A stretch of 64,000 nucleotides of DNA, taken from contig NC_064822.1 in NCBI RefSeq assembly GCF_024166365.1, positions 143,350,823 through 143,414,822 on the forward strand. Direction: 5' to 3'. The DNA comes from Elephas maximus indicus. Its lineage: Eukaryota > Chordata > Mammalia > Proboscidea > Elephantidae. Positions 46,043 through 56,335 of this stretch are shown here, in pieces. The position numbers and the translations under genes are program-made. The notes under the pieces are model-generated. The model ran no database searches. It saw only the letters and a list, made by a program, of their open reading frames with translations, and was not told where the DNA came from. Every line of letters begins with the position of its first letter. The first letter of the stretch is position 1.

Positions 46043-47695
46043 TAAAAAAATTAAAGCCTCAAGTTATAATACTGAAAGATTATATGGGGAAAATATTAAA
46101 TGACCCAGGAAACATCAAAAGAAGATGGAAGGAACACACAGAATGACTATATCAAAAAGAATTGGCAAACATTCAGCCATTTCAGTAAGTGTCATATGAT
46201 TAGGAACTGATGGTACTGAAGGAAGAAGCCCAAGCTGTACAGAAGGCATTGGCGAAAAACAAGCCTCTAGGAATTGACAGAATACTTACCAATTGAGATG
46301 TTTCACAAACGGTTGCAGTGATGGAAGTGCTCACTCGTCTATGCCAAGAAATTTGGAAAACAGCTACCTGGCCAACCTACTGGAAGAGATCCATATTTAT
46401 GCCTATTTCCAAGAAAGGTGATCCAAACAAATGCAGAAATTATCGAACAATATCATTAACATCACACTCAAGTAAAATTTTGCGGAAGATCATTTAAAAG
46501 TGGCTGCAGAAGTATATTGACAGGTAATTGCCAGAAATTCAAGCTGGATTCAGAAGAGGGCGTGGAACCAGGGATATCTTTGCTGATGTCAGATGGATCC
46601 TGACTGAAAGCAGCAAATACCAGAAAGATGTTTACCTCTGTTTTATTAACTATGCAAAGGCATTCAATTGTGTGGATCATAACAAATTATGTATAACATT
46701 AACAAGAATGGGAATTCCAGAACACTTAATTCTGCTTATGAGGAACCTGTACATGGATCAAGAGGCAGTCATTCAAACAGAACAAGGGGATGCTTTGTGG
46801 TTTAAAGTCAGAAAAGGTGTGTGTCAGGGTTTTATGCTTTCACCATACTTATTCAATTTGTATGCTAAGCAAATAATCCAAGAAGCTGGACTATATGAAA
46901 AAGAAAGTGGGGTCAGGAATGGAGCAAGATTCATTAACAACCTGTGTTATGCAGATGACACAACCTTGTTTGTTGAAAGTGAAGAGGACTTGGAACACTT
47001 ACTGATGAAGATCAAAGACTATAGCCTTCAGTATGGTTTACATCTCAACATAAAGAAAACAAAAATCTTCACAACTGGACGAATAAGCCACATTGTGATA
47101 AACAGAGAAAAGATTGAAGTTGTCAAGGATTTCATTTTAGGTGAATCTACCATCAACACCAGTGGAAGCAGCAGTCAAGAAATCAAAAGATGCATTGCAT
47201 TGGACAAATCTGCTGCAAAAGACTTCTTTAAAGTGTTAAAAAGCAAAGATGTCACCTTGAAGACTAAGGTGTGCCTGACCCAAGCCATGGTGTTTTCAAT
47301 TGCCTCATATGTATGTGAAAGCTGGACAGTGAATAAGGAAGATTGAAGAAAAATTGACACCTCTGAATTGTGGTGTTGGTGAAGAATATTCAACACACAA
47401 CGGACTGCCAAAAGAATGAACAAATCTGTTTTGTAGGAAGCACAGCCAGAATGTGCCTTAGAAGCAAGGGTGGTGAGATTAGTCCCTGGAGAAGGACATC
47501 ATGCTTGGTAAAGTAGAGGGTCAGCAAAAAAGAGGGAGACTTTCAACGAGATGGACTGACACAGTGTCCATAATAATGGGCTCAAACCTAACAATGATTG
47601 TGAGAATGGCAAAGGACAGGGCAGTGTTTTGTCCTGTTGTACGCAGGGTCACCATGAGTCTGAACTGACTCAACGGGCACCTAACAACAACAACA
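46043..47695 (+). mobile_element. RTE/BovB-type LINE, 5'-truncated
   Basis: It starts within ORF2 (AAAGCCTCAAGTTATAATAC) and ends CACCTAACAACAACAACATC. It covers most of the reverse transcriptase, with frame breaks before 46528 and after 47346, and the standard RTE 3' end. It is in LIN7A antisense. Confidence 0.92.
46528..47346 (+). pseudogene. RTE reverse-transcriptase fragment, 272 codons
   Basis: The frame includes QAGFRRGRGTRDIFADVRW, YLCFINYAKAFNCVDHNK (about 36-53), VCQGFMLSPYLFNLYAKQI and CYADDTTLFVESEEDLEHL (about 140-158). In motif A both aspartates expected from the sister copy (FIDxxxAFD at 8735-8760) are asparagine, so catalysis would be lost even though YADD remains. It is an incomplete relic whose openness is probably fortuitous. 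Confidence 0.88.
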
Positions 47696-47715
47696 TCACA
47701 AAGGGTCATTAAAAA

Positions 47716-47923
47716 TAAAATAAAACCCACTGGTGTTGTCGATTCTAACTCATAGAGACCCTAAAGGACAGGGTAGAACTACGCCATAGGGCTTCCAAGG
47801 CTGTAAATCTTTACAGAAGCAGACTGCCACTTCTTTCTCTCAAGAAGCAGCTGGTAGAATTGAATTGCCAACCTTTCGGTAGTAGCCAAGTGCTTAACCA
47901 TTGCCTTACCAGGGTTCCTTTAA
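47716..47923 (-). repeat. AfroSINE, long subfamily
   Basis: ACCCACTGGTGTTGTCGATTC, AGGACAGGGTAGAACTACGC, AAATCTTTACAGAAGCAGAC and CTTACCAGGGTTCC. Confidence 0.9.
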
Positions 47924-47939
47924 AGGATCGTTATGGGGG

Positions 47940-48110
47940 AATTATTCATTCATTTATGACAGTGCTTATCATAGTGCCTGGCATGTGGTAAGCACTGCTC
48001 AACGAATATTCACGAGGCATCGACTATGTACCAGGGACTGTTCTAAGACTTGGGTAAGTCAGGGAACATAAATTAGTGCCACCAGGGGAGCACACATTGT
48101 AATGTAGAGC
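47940..48110 (-). repeat. MIR or ancient LINE fragment
   Basis: TTCATTTATGACAGTGCTTA, CTGGCATGTGGTAAGCACTG and CTATGTACCAGGGACTG. A tandem of partial motifs makes family and strand uncertain. Confidence 0.4.
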
Positions 48111-48473
48111 TTAAAGAATCATTAAAGTAGACTTTTTCCAGTGCAGTTTATAGTAATTTAAAGGATTTTCATACAGATTCTTCCTCTGGGATGGAGTAGT
48201 TAAACGGAGCTCAAATGCAAACAGTTTTAATTTTTGTTTCTTCCTCATTCCACACCTGACAGCCATTCTGCATAAATAACTTGAGCTGTGTTTATTCACC
48301 CTTAACTTGGCATGTGTATTTCTTAAATGGGATAAAAGCCAGAATCCAGGAAAACAATTTATTCCATTCCATCCCTAAATTTGCACTTGTTCATTTGTTA
48401 CGCTTAAAAATCAGTTAGCACTGGGCATATACTCTATCGACAGTTTTATTTAGGATTAATTGTAGACCTAGAC

Positions 48474-48646
48474 GGAAGCCCTGGTGGTGTAGTGGTTAAC
48501 AGCTAAGGCTGCTAACCAAAACGTCAGCAATTTGAATCTACCAGGCGCTCCTTGGAAACTGTACGGGGGCAGTTCTACTCTGTCCTATAGGATCATTATC
48601 AGTTGGAACTGACTCAATGGCAATGGGTTTGGTTTTTTGGTTTATA
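48474..48646 (+). mobile_element. AfroSINE with target duplication
   Basis: GGAAGCCCTGGTGGTGTAG, GCTGCTAACCAAAACGTCAG, CAGGCGCTCCTTGGAAACTG and a GGGTTTGGTTTTTTGG tail. Flanking tagacctag/tagacccag are the likely duplication. Confidence 0.93.
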
Positions 48647-48894
48647 GACCCAGTAAAATTTAACTGTAATTTCTCACCAATAGTTCTCTACAACAAGGCT
48701 TGGATTTCAGAGCTAATGAAGGCTTCTTTTTGATATGACATATTTTTAAAGTTCTCACGCTTTTCATTTTATCTTTTTGTCCTCTGTCTTCCTGTTCCTC
48801 ATCTATTCTCTCTCCCTTCAGCACCAGAGGATATCGTATTTGGGAATACTGTAATTTTTTTTTTTTTTACTTTCTCCGCTTTATAAAAAAAAAG

Positions 48895-49085
48895 TTTATT
48901 TTGAAGTAATCATAGATTCACAGAAAGTTGAAAAGTAATGTACAGGGAGGTCCTGTGCACCATTGCCCAGCTTCCCCCAATGTTTATCTTGTGTAACGAT
49001 AGTATAATATGACAACCAGGAAACTGGCATTGGTACAATTCACAGGCCTTTTTCCATTTTCACTGGGGTTGATTTTTAAAATAAC
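48895..49085 (+). repeat. Old L1 fragment (L1M type)
   Basis: AGGTCCTGTGCACCATTGCC, CAGCTTCCCCCAATGTTT, CCAGGAAACTGGCATTGG and CATTTTCACTGG fit a common L1M 3' segment. Confidence 0.6.
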
Positions 49086-49206
49086 CAGTTATTTCATTTG
49101 GTTAGTATCAGATATGATCACAATAAAGGTTGAAATTCATTCCATATATGTATTTGGGTGTGGGTCTCTGTGTGGTTTTTTGTGGATCAATTCTGTTTGT
49201 GTGTGT

Positions 49207-49312
49207 ATAATAGAGAGAAAGAGAGATGGGGGATCAGGAAGTCATGGGAAAGGAGAAGAAGAAAGAAAGAGAAGAGGAGAGGGGAGGGGAGGGGAGAAGA
49301 GGAGAAGACTAA
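49207..49312 (+). repeat. Purine-rich (GA/GGGGA)n tract
   Basis: AGAGAGAAAGAGAGATGGGG leads into repeated GGGGA and GGAGAAGA units. The 112-codon open frame over it is low complexity. Confidence 0.85.
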
Positions 49313-49394
49313 AGATGGATGGTTTTATTTTTCTTTTTAACTCCTAATTCAATCTTTATACTTAAATAGTCCTTCATTACTATGAGCTGGTTGG

Positions 49395-49960
49395 TGTTAT
49401 ACAAGGAGAATTAGGCTTGAAGTCAGGAGGCCTGGGTTGAGGCCTCTAATGCATTCTAGCTAGATGATTTGAAACAATTCACTTAATCTCTACATGCTTC
49501 AACATCCTCAGCTGTGAAACTGTGGGCAAACCTTGGCACTATGCATCTCATGCCAGAAGAATAAACAAATCTTTCTTGGAAGAAGTGCAGCCAGAATGCT
49601 CCTTCGAAGCAAGGATGGCAAGACCTCATCTCACTTATGTTGGACATGTTATCAGGAGGGGATCAGTCCCCAGAGAAGGACATCATGCTTGGTAAAATAG
49701 AAGGTCAGTGAAAAGGGGGAAGACCCTCAAGGAGATGGACTGACACGGTGGCTACAACAACGGGCTCACGCATAACAATGATTGTGAAGATGGTGCAGGA
49801 CTAGGCAGTGTTTTGTGCTGTTGCACACAGGGTCACTATGAGTCTAAACCGACTCGAAGGTACCTGACAACGACAAAAAAAAATCCACCTTGCAAGACTG
49901 TTTTGAGGAAAAAAATCATGTGAATGCTTTTCATAAACTGTGAAGTACTAAGTAAATTTT
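49395..49960 (+). repeat. MIR split by an RTE 3' insertion
   Basis: GGCCTGGGTTGAGGCCTC, ATTCACTTAATCTCTACATG and CCTCAGCTGTGAAACTGTGG lie left. CTTGCAAGACTGTTTTGAGG and TGAAGTACTAAGTAAATTT lie right. Confidence 0.75.
49545..49878 (+). mobile_element. RTE 3' end
   Basis: AACAAATCTTTCTTGGAAG, CAAGGATGGCAAGACCTC, GACATGTTATCAGGAGGGG, GACACGGTGGCTACAAC and GAAGGTACCTGACAACGAC. Confidence 0.92.
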
Positions 49961-49989
49961 AAAAAGTATATTGTAGAAGATTTCTAAGT

Positions 49990-50052
49990 TCATTCTGTTA
50001 TACATAAGGTCATCATGAGCCAAAGCCAACTCAACGGCAAATAACAAGAACA
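49990..50052 (+). repeat. RTE 3' tail fragment
   Basis: TTCATTCTGTTATACATAAG then GTCATCATGAGCC and CTCAACGGCAAATAACAAG. Confidence 0.8.
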
Positions 50053-50102
50053 GATTTCTAATCATTCTTTTGAAGAAAATACCTCCTTAGTAGAGTACAT
50101 AC

Positions 50103-50311
50103 GGAGTCCCTGGGTGGTGCAAACTGAGCACTCGACTACTAACTGAAAGGTTGCCTTTCAGACCCACTCAGAGATGCCTTGGGAGACAGGCCTGTTGATC
50201 TGCTTCTGAATGGTCACAGCCTTGAAAGCCCTACGGAGCAGTTCTACTCTGCACACATGGGATCATCATGACTCATAACTGACTCGATGGCCACTAACAA
50301 CAACAACAAGC
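50103..50311 (+). repeat. AfroSINE, RTE-tailed
   Basis: GAGTCCCTGGGTGGTGCAAAC, GAGATGCCTTGGGAGACAGG, GATCTGCTTCTGAATGGTC and GGCCACTAACAACAACAAC. Confidence 0.92.
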
Positions 50312-50614
50312 GTATACAGAGAGTAGCTGGAGCCTGCTTACCTGTGTTCAGAGTATAAAGATGTATGTGACTGTGGAGGGTTATGTAGTACTCACTTAGC
50401 AAAATCTTATTTAAAGACAAAGAATTACAGAGTCACAAAGTTGGAAGGGACCTTGGGGGCCAGTTGTTCCAACTCTCTACAGATTTTAAATGTCCTTGCC
50501 AGAAGGTTTTCTAATCTCTGATTAAAATTTCAAATGGTGGGAACTCACTGCCTTTATGCTTCAGCCTTTCCCTATTTAGACAGCTCTAAGGGTCATCTTT
50601 TTAAGGGTCATAGG

Positions 50615-50777
50615 GAAACCCTGGTGGCGTAATGTTTAAGTGCTATGGCTGCAAACCAAAGGGCTGGCAGTTCAAATCTGCCAGGCGCTCCTTGGAACTC
50701 TATGGGGCAGTTCTACTCTGTCCTATAGGGTCGCTATGAGTCGGAATCGATTTGATGGCACTGGGTTTGGTTTTTGG
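50615..50777 (+). mobile_element. AfroSINE with perfect 14-bp target duplication
   Basis: GAAACCCTGGTGGCGTAATG, GCTGCAAACCAAAGGGCTGG, CCAGGCGCTCCTTGGAACTC and GGGTTTGGTTTTTGG. The 14-mer ttaagggtcatagg stands at 50601-50614 and again at 50778-50791. Confidence 0.95.
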
Positions 50778-50779
50778 TT

Positions 50780-50846
50780 AAGGGTCATAGGGTCACTATG
50801 TGCTGGAATTGACTCTACGGCAAGACGTTTGGTTTTGGTTAAGGGT
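50780..50846 (+). repeat. SINE/RTE-type 3' tail fragment
   Basis: GGGTCACTATGTGCTGGAAT, GACTCTACGGCAAGACG and TTTGGTTTTGGTTAAG. It starts within the target duplication of the previous SINE. Confidence 0.7.
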
Positions 50847-50857
50847 TTAAAGGATTT

Positions 50858-51017
50858 AATGAGCTCTGGTGGCACAGTAGTTACGAGCTTGGCTGCCAAC
50901 CAAAAGGTCAGCAGTTCGAATCCATCAGCCTCTCCTTGGAAACCCTGTGGGGCAGTTCTACTCTGTCCTATAGTGTTGCTATGAGTTAGAATCGACAAGT
51001 TTTTTTTTTTTTTTTTC
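50858..51017 (+). repeat. AfroSINE
   Basis: GAGCTCTGGTGGCACAGTAG, GGCTGCCAACCAAAAGGTC, TTCGAATCCATCAGCC and ATAGTGTTGCTATGAG with a T17 tail. Imperfect flanks share AAGGGTTTAAA. Confidence 0.92.
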
Positions 51018-51290
51018 TAAAGGGTTTAAAAAGTTTTTATATAACAAGCTGAAATCTGCCCGTCCTGTGACTTTTACCCATTGGTCTTGGTTCTGCCATC
51101 TGTCACCTTGCACAATGGATAACAACTGAATTCAGCCATTATTGCCCTAAATGTTCTCCCCTCTATTTTAAAGAACTCAAGCCCTCCTTTAACATGATCC
51201 TCATATACAAGACCGCTCTTCTCTGGGCAAGCTTATTGTTTTTCTCACAGGTGGAACCAAGAAAAAAGCACAATAGTGTATGAGCTGAAC

Positions 51291-51447
51291 CCATTAAGCC
51301 ACTGCAGTTGAGTCAATTCCAACTCATAGCAGCCCTATAGGATAGGGTAGAACTGCCCTATAGTTTCCAAGGAGTGCCTGGTGAATTCGAACTGCTGACC
51401 TTTTAGTTAGCAGCTGTAGCTCTTAACCACTATGCCACCAGGGTTTA
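51291..51447 (-). mobile_element. AfroSINE with perfect 12-bp target duplication
   Basis: GCAGTTGAGTCAATTCC, CCCTATAGGATAGGGTAGAAC, GAACTGCTGACCTTTTAG and CCACTATGCCACCAGGG. The 12-mer tatgagctgaac is at 51279-51290 and 51448-51459. Confidence 0.95.
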
Positions 51448-51536
51448 TATGAGCTGAACAGCACACTCAAAATCCAGACCAATATCCTTCCATGTCCTGT
51501 ACAAGATATTTACATTGATGTCCTTATAATTACATT

Positions 51537-51753
51537 TAAGGAGCCTGGGTGATGCAAGCAATTTGTGATAAGTTGCTAACCAAAAGATTGGTAGTTCAAA
51601 CCCACCCAGTGCTCCACAGAAGAAAGGACTGGCTATCTATTTCTGTAAAGATTACAGCCAAGAAAATCTCCATGGAGCAGTTCTACTCTGTCACATAGGT
51701 TTGCCATGAGTTGAGGGTGGACTTGGGGGCAGCTAACAATAACAACAACATGA
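51537..51753 (+). repeat. AfroSINE, RTE-tailed, diverged
   Basis: GGAGCCTGGGTGATGCAAGC, GTTGCTAACCAAAAGATTGG, CTGTAAAGATTACAGCC and CAGCTAACAATAACAACAAC. Confidence 0.9.
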
Positions 51754-52085
51754 TAATCATAACATTTTTTTTTTCCAACTTGCCTTATATTCCTCTTGAA
51801 ATTAACTGAAACCCCCTAGGTTTTTTTTTTTTTTTTCCTTCAGGTTTTGATGGTTAGCAATTCCTCCCTGATTCAGTACATATGTAGCTAATTTTACATA
51901 AATTCTTAATAAATTAGTCCTCTTGTACTATTCCATTGAGAATTTTATATTTTGACTCTATCACTATCACTAAGTATATTTACTATCCCTGCTGGTTCTA
52001 CATTGGCTGTGACATTTATAAATAGTCCTTTAGTCCTTTCTCAAAATTGCTGATGAAAAACTTGAGTGGAAAAGGGTGAAAAGCA

Positions 52086-53865
52086 AATCTTTAGAAAGCT
52101 AAAATTCTGACTATAACATTTTGACCTTCTATTAATGTTAAATTTTAATTGGACATTAAGCTCTAAGTTTTCACTGAGGGTTGGCATAAGAAATAGCCAT
52201 ACACCAAAAGCCACTCTATTTTTTCTAAAATTGTATTAGATGATTCAATGTCTCATTTGCAAAAATCCCATGGGAATTTTCTCTGGCAGCCCGGGGATAG
52301 AAAAAATTTTCTCTCCCAGTGAGAGCTGAGCTGGTATGAGTTTCCTTCTGTTTTGACTTCTAAGAAGCCAAGAGAAAAATTACTTGCTCAATTGCTGTAT
52401 TTTTTCTTTTTTTTTTTCTATTTATTGACTTTCCCCCTTGCTATCTCATTTTATTATCTAATATCTCATATTAACAGTTCAGTATTAACATACTTAATTT
52501 TTATAAGACTTCATGACACATCCTTTCTAGAAATCAGTAGAGTTCATAAAAAGAACAACAGCAAACATAAAGAAAATTTCTTTTCAGATACTTGAAGATC
52601 CACGGAATAATTTCTTTATGTTTTAAGTATGACAGGTGGAAACTTTCCCTAGAGTACTTTCACTGATGCAGTTCAGGTTTGCCTCAGCCCTCCAAATCAC
52701 TTCCTTCTGAAATTTGTTCTGTCTCTAATGTCATGTTCTGCAAATCTTCCATATTAATTTCCCCAAATGGTACTTTATTTCAAAGTAGAAATAGACATCA
52801 TTTGATCATATGCTGAGTTTTTTCTTTTTTTGTCCTTCCGTTACTGAGTTATTATTTTTCGTCATTAAATACTGCTACCTGCCTGGAATTAGTTATACTG
52901 GAAAAACCTCTGGTCTCAGTGTTAGAAGTCCAGGGGTACTAGCCTTGGATTAGGTACTCTTTTTGCTCTCATGAAGTACTCTCATTTACAGAAGGAAAAC
53001 TACCTTTTGAAGTACCTGATAAAGTTTAGAAACTGTTGCCATGTCTATAATTTATTTTTAAATACTTTAAAAATACATGCTTTATACTACATAGTTTGAT
53101 TATGTGGATATGCCAGTATTTTAAGCTTCAACTTTAGGAGTTTATACCACTCCAGAGGTTTGGTTGGGAGCCAAACCCTTACAGATGGCATTATATCAGA
53201 AAGGCCACACTCTAGAGGGGGCTGCTATAAAAGCATTTGTTATACCTACTGAAATCAACAAATAATACTTTGTTAGCTAGCAAAAGTATCTCAGAAATAG
53301 ATTTTCACTGGAAAAATTAATGGCCATTAAATAGTATAATAAACGCTATAATGGAACATAAATGGTAGATTTAAACATTTTAAATATTTGTGGAATATTA
53401 AAATCTTTTGGAGATATTCTCCACCATTGCATGAACAGGGTACCATAGAATTGGTGTCAAGGCTTGATCACTAAATGGTTCTGTTTCCACCTCTCAGCTT
53501 AAGACTATTTCTGGTTGTCTGATGCAACAAAATCCTGACTCTGGGATGTTGTCTCACCTGCCTCAAGTGAAGCCTTTTTCAAAGGAACATCTGAATTGAC
53601 AGAGAACTGGGATTTCATCAAACTTACTGAAGAGCCTTTGTGAATTGATTAGTGTTTGCTTGCTATTAAATGTTTGCTAGTACATGCCTATATGTGTAGC
53701 AGAATTTGCTTTCAGCCTTGCCTTTAACCTAATTAGCAATAGCAATATCATAGGGGCTAGATAAAGGGCTTGAAAACCCTCACCCATCTCCAACTACGCC
53801 ACACTTATTTACCAAAGAGCACCCAAGTGTGTGACCCAATTATCACAGGACAGCTCTCAATAGAT
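52086..53865. other. No recognised feature
   Basis: About 1.8 kb of intronic sequence. I see no repeat family or exon apart from a T-run near 52407-52419. Confidence 0.4.
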
Positions 53866-54030
53866 GTTTTGCCTCATTTTAATCACCTTTTTTTAGAGTC
53901 CTTCAGATTAATTAGTTTTTCCTTTTTACAGATAAGAATATTGATGCTTAGAGGATATTAACCCATAATAATATGTATATTGAACGGTAGAGCCTGGGCT
54001 GCCTGACGCCATGGCTCCTGAACCCGTTGT
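53866..54030 (-). repeat. MIR
   Basis: TTTTTACAGATAAGAATATT, TGATGCTTAGAGGATATTA, GAACGGTAGAGCC and GGGCTGCCTGACGCC are reverse MIR landmarks. Confidence 0.65.
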
Positions 54031-54605
54031 TGTTTACTAGGTACCTCTCAAGGTAATTGCAAGGAATGGATGAGTGATTGTACAGTTACTACAGCTGTGT
54101 TCCCTGCACATGCGTCACCTAGGTTAAACAACAGCTCTTTAGCTCCCATAGCTTCCTGAAATCAACCACCTATGAAATTAATTTCATATATATTTATTGT
54201 CATTTTATATAATTGCTGTATTTTAATCTTTTGGCTCTCTTCTGTTTTGTACATTTTATACTGATTTTAAATGCATACTTTCTTTTTATCTATCCATATA
54301 TTCGAGAAAATATAAATTTATACACTGAGGCATAGATTACTGAGTGACATAACTACATGATCTAGCTCTAGAGCCCTCTACTACAAAATTCAACTCTGGA
54401 ATGATCAGTCAAAACATGCTTTGAAAAAGTCATCCTTTACGTGTAAAGGTCAACAAAAAGCTCATCTTACAGCATTAGTAACATAAAAAAAGTAAGTGAA
54501 ACAAGCAATTCTAAAATTGGAACGCTGAATAAAATGAAATATTAACAAATCCCTGATTTTGATATACATCAGAGAACTGGGCAGAGCTGAATGAATAGTT
54601 CAGTA

Positions 54606-54757
54606 TTGTTGTTAGCCATTGTTGAATTGGGCCCTGACTCACTGCAATCCATGCGTGAATAAGCTAAAGTCTGCCCAGTGTTGTGCCACCCCCATGATCC
54701 GTAGGGTTTTCATTAGCTGATTTTCAGAAGTAGGTTGCCAAGTCTTTCTTCCTAGCC
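54606..54757 (-). repeat. AfroSINE, 5' part lost at an LTR
   Basis: TTGTTGTTAGCCATTGTTG, GATCCGTAGGGTTTTC, AGAAGTAGGTTGCCAAG and CTTTCTTCCTAGC, after which LTR sequence starts. Confidence 0.82.
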
Positions 54758-54761
54758 AATC

Positions 54762-55264
54762 TGTCTTAGTCATCTAGTGCTGCTTTAACAGAAATGCCAC
54801 AAGCGGATGGCTTTAACAAAGAGAAATTTATTCTCTCATAGTCTAGTAGGCTACAAGTCCCAATTTAGTTCAGATCCAGGGGAAGGCTTTCTCTCTCCAT
54901 CGGCTCTGGAGAAAGGTCCTTGTTATCAATCTTTTCCAGGTCTAGGAGCTTCTCTGTGCAGGAACCCCAGGTCTGAAGGATGTGCTCTGCTCCTGGTGCT
55001 GCTTTCTTGGTGGTATGAGGTCCCCATGTCTCTCTGATCGCTTCTCTCTTTTATATCTCAAAAGAGATTGGCTTAAGACACTGATCTTGTAGATCTCATC
55101 AATATAACTGCTGGTAATTCATCTCACTAACATCAGTGGTAGGATTTACAATGCATAGGGAAATCACATCAGATGACAAAATGGTAGACAATCATACAAT
55201 ACTGGGAATCATGACTTAGCCAAGTTGACAGACATTTTGGGGGGACACAATTCTATCCATGACA
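54762..55264 (-). mobile_element. MaLR-like solo LTR
   Basis: In reverse it starts TGTCATGGATAGAATTGTG (right end 55264) and ends CTAGATGACTAAGACA (left end 54762). TTTATTCTCTCATAG includes the reversed polyadenylation signal. Flanks do not show a clear 5-bp duplication. Confidence 0.85.
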
Positions 55265-55347
55265 CCATATTAGTCTGGATACTCCACCGAAACCTGTTCA
55301 GCATCATAACAATACATAAGCCAAATAGGTGGGAGCTGTGCGTGAGG
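55265..55347 (-). repeat. Composite-repeat body next to a tRNA-Gly-like head
   Basis: On the minus strand, TTGTTATGATGCTGAACAGG, TTTCGGTGGAG and TATCCAGACTAA repeat the order of 39478-39585. It directly follows the tRNA-like 3' end. Confidence 0.6.
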
Positions 55348-55419
55348 TGCATTGCCTGGGAATCGAACCCAGGTCATCCTGCACAGAAAGTGAGAATTCT
55401 ACCACAGAACCACCGCTGC
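55348..55419 (-). pseudogene. tRNA-Gly-like sequence, decayed
   Basis: The minus strand reads GCAGCGGTGGTTCTGTGG, TAGAATTCTCAC and GGGTTCGATTCCCAGGCAA, ending ATGCA. This matches the A box, D arm and T arm of tRNA-Gly. The acceptor stem has three mispairs in my hand fold, the anticodon stem is broken and the loop does not give a glycine anticodon, so it is not a functional tRNA. The T arm (CTGGG/CCCAG) is intact. Confidence 0.78.
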
Positions 55420-55452
55420 CTCCACATTAACCCATAAAAAATAAAATGCAAG

Positions 55453-55626
55453 AACCAAACCAAAAAACCAAACCCAGTGCTGAAGAATCAATTCCAACTC
55501 ACAGCGACCCTACAGGCCAGAGTAGAACTGCCCCATAGAGTTTCCAAGGAGCGCCTGGCAGATTTGAATTGCCAACCCTTTGGTTAGCAGCCGTAGCACT
55601 TAACCACTACGCCACCAGGGTTTCCC
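55453..55626 (-). repeat. AfroSINE
   Basis: ACCAAAAAACCAAACCCAG, CTACAGGCCAGAGTAGAAC, AAGGAGCGCCTGGCAGATT and ACTACGCCACCAGGGTTTCC. One of the cleaner copies. Confidence 0.95.
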
Positions 55627-55796
55627 AAAAGAGACAAAGAAAAATTTTAATCCATTGTTACCAATGAAATACCATATTCTAAATGCATTTTCCTTTGGAT
55701 ATGGTGTTCTAAGCAGAGATCAATGTGGCCACAAATAATCCAAATATATTTTATTCATCAAAATCTTAAATTCTTAGAAAAAATGATCATAGATTA

Positions 55797-56330
55797 TGTC
55801 ATGGATTGAATCATGTCCCCCAAAAATACGTGTAAACTTGGTTAGGCCATGATCCCCAGTATTGTGTGGCTGTTCTCCATTTTGTAATTTTCCTATGTGT
55901 TATAAATCATAATCTCTGCCTGTGGTTAAACAGCATTAGGGTGAGATGTAACACCCTTCCTCACGTCACATCCCTGATCCAATGTAAAGGGAGTTTCCCT
56001 GGGGTGTGGCCCGCAAAACCTTTTATCTTACAAGAGATAAAAGGAAAGGGAAGCATGCAGAGAGTTGGAGGACCTCATACCACCAAGAAAACATTGCCAG
56101 GAGCAGAGCACATCCTTTGGATCCAGGGTTCCCGCATGGAGAAGCTCCTGGTCCAGGGGAAGATTGATGAGAAGGACCTTCCTCCATAGCTGACAGAGAA
56201 AGCCTTCCCCTGAACCCTCTGCCCTGAATTTGGACTTCTAGCCTACTAGACTGTGAGAAAATAAATTTCTCTTTGCAAAAGCCACCCACTTGTGGTATTT
56301 CTGTTATAGCAGCACCAGATGATTAAGACA
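55797..56330 (+). mobile_element. MaLR-like solo LTR with perfect 5-bp duplication
   Basis: The 534-bp LTR starts TGTCATGGATTGAATCATG and ends CAGATGATTAAGACA, flanked by gatta (55792-55796 and 56331-56335). AAATAAATTTCTCTTTG holds a polyadenylation signal. This copy defines the family ends best. It lies in LIN7A antisense, 0.7 kb below the PDZ exon. Confidence 0.92.
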
Positions 56331-56335
56331 GATTA

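Larger units (their letters stand above)
50400..52085 (-). repeat. Ancient CR1/L3-type LINE relic, punctured by SINEs
   Basis: ACAGAGTCACAAAGTTGGAAG, GGGAACTCACTGCC, CAGACAGCTCTAA, GAAATCTGCCCGTCCTGTG, CCCATTGGTCTTGG and TTAGTCCTTTCTCAAAATTG are in the order of a widely conserved CR1/L3 3' region. AfroSINEs at 50615, 50858, 51291 and 51537 break it. The orientation (A of the relic reading leftward) and name are tentative. Confidence 0.5.

Noticed and set aside
49009..49347. 112-codon open frame ending in an Arg/Glu/Gly-rich stretch
   Set aside because: The charged region is a purine-rich simple repeat, and the upstream part is an L1M fragment.
55225..55437. 70-codon frame crossing the LTR edge and tRNA-like region
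   Set aside because: It joins unrelated repeats and is not a gene.
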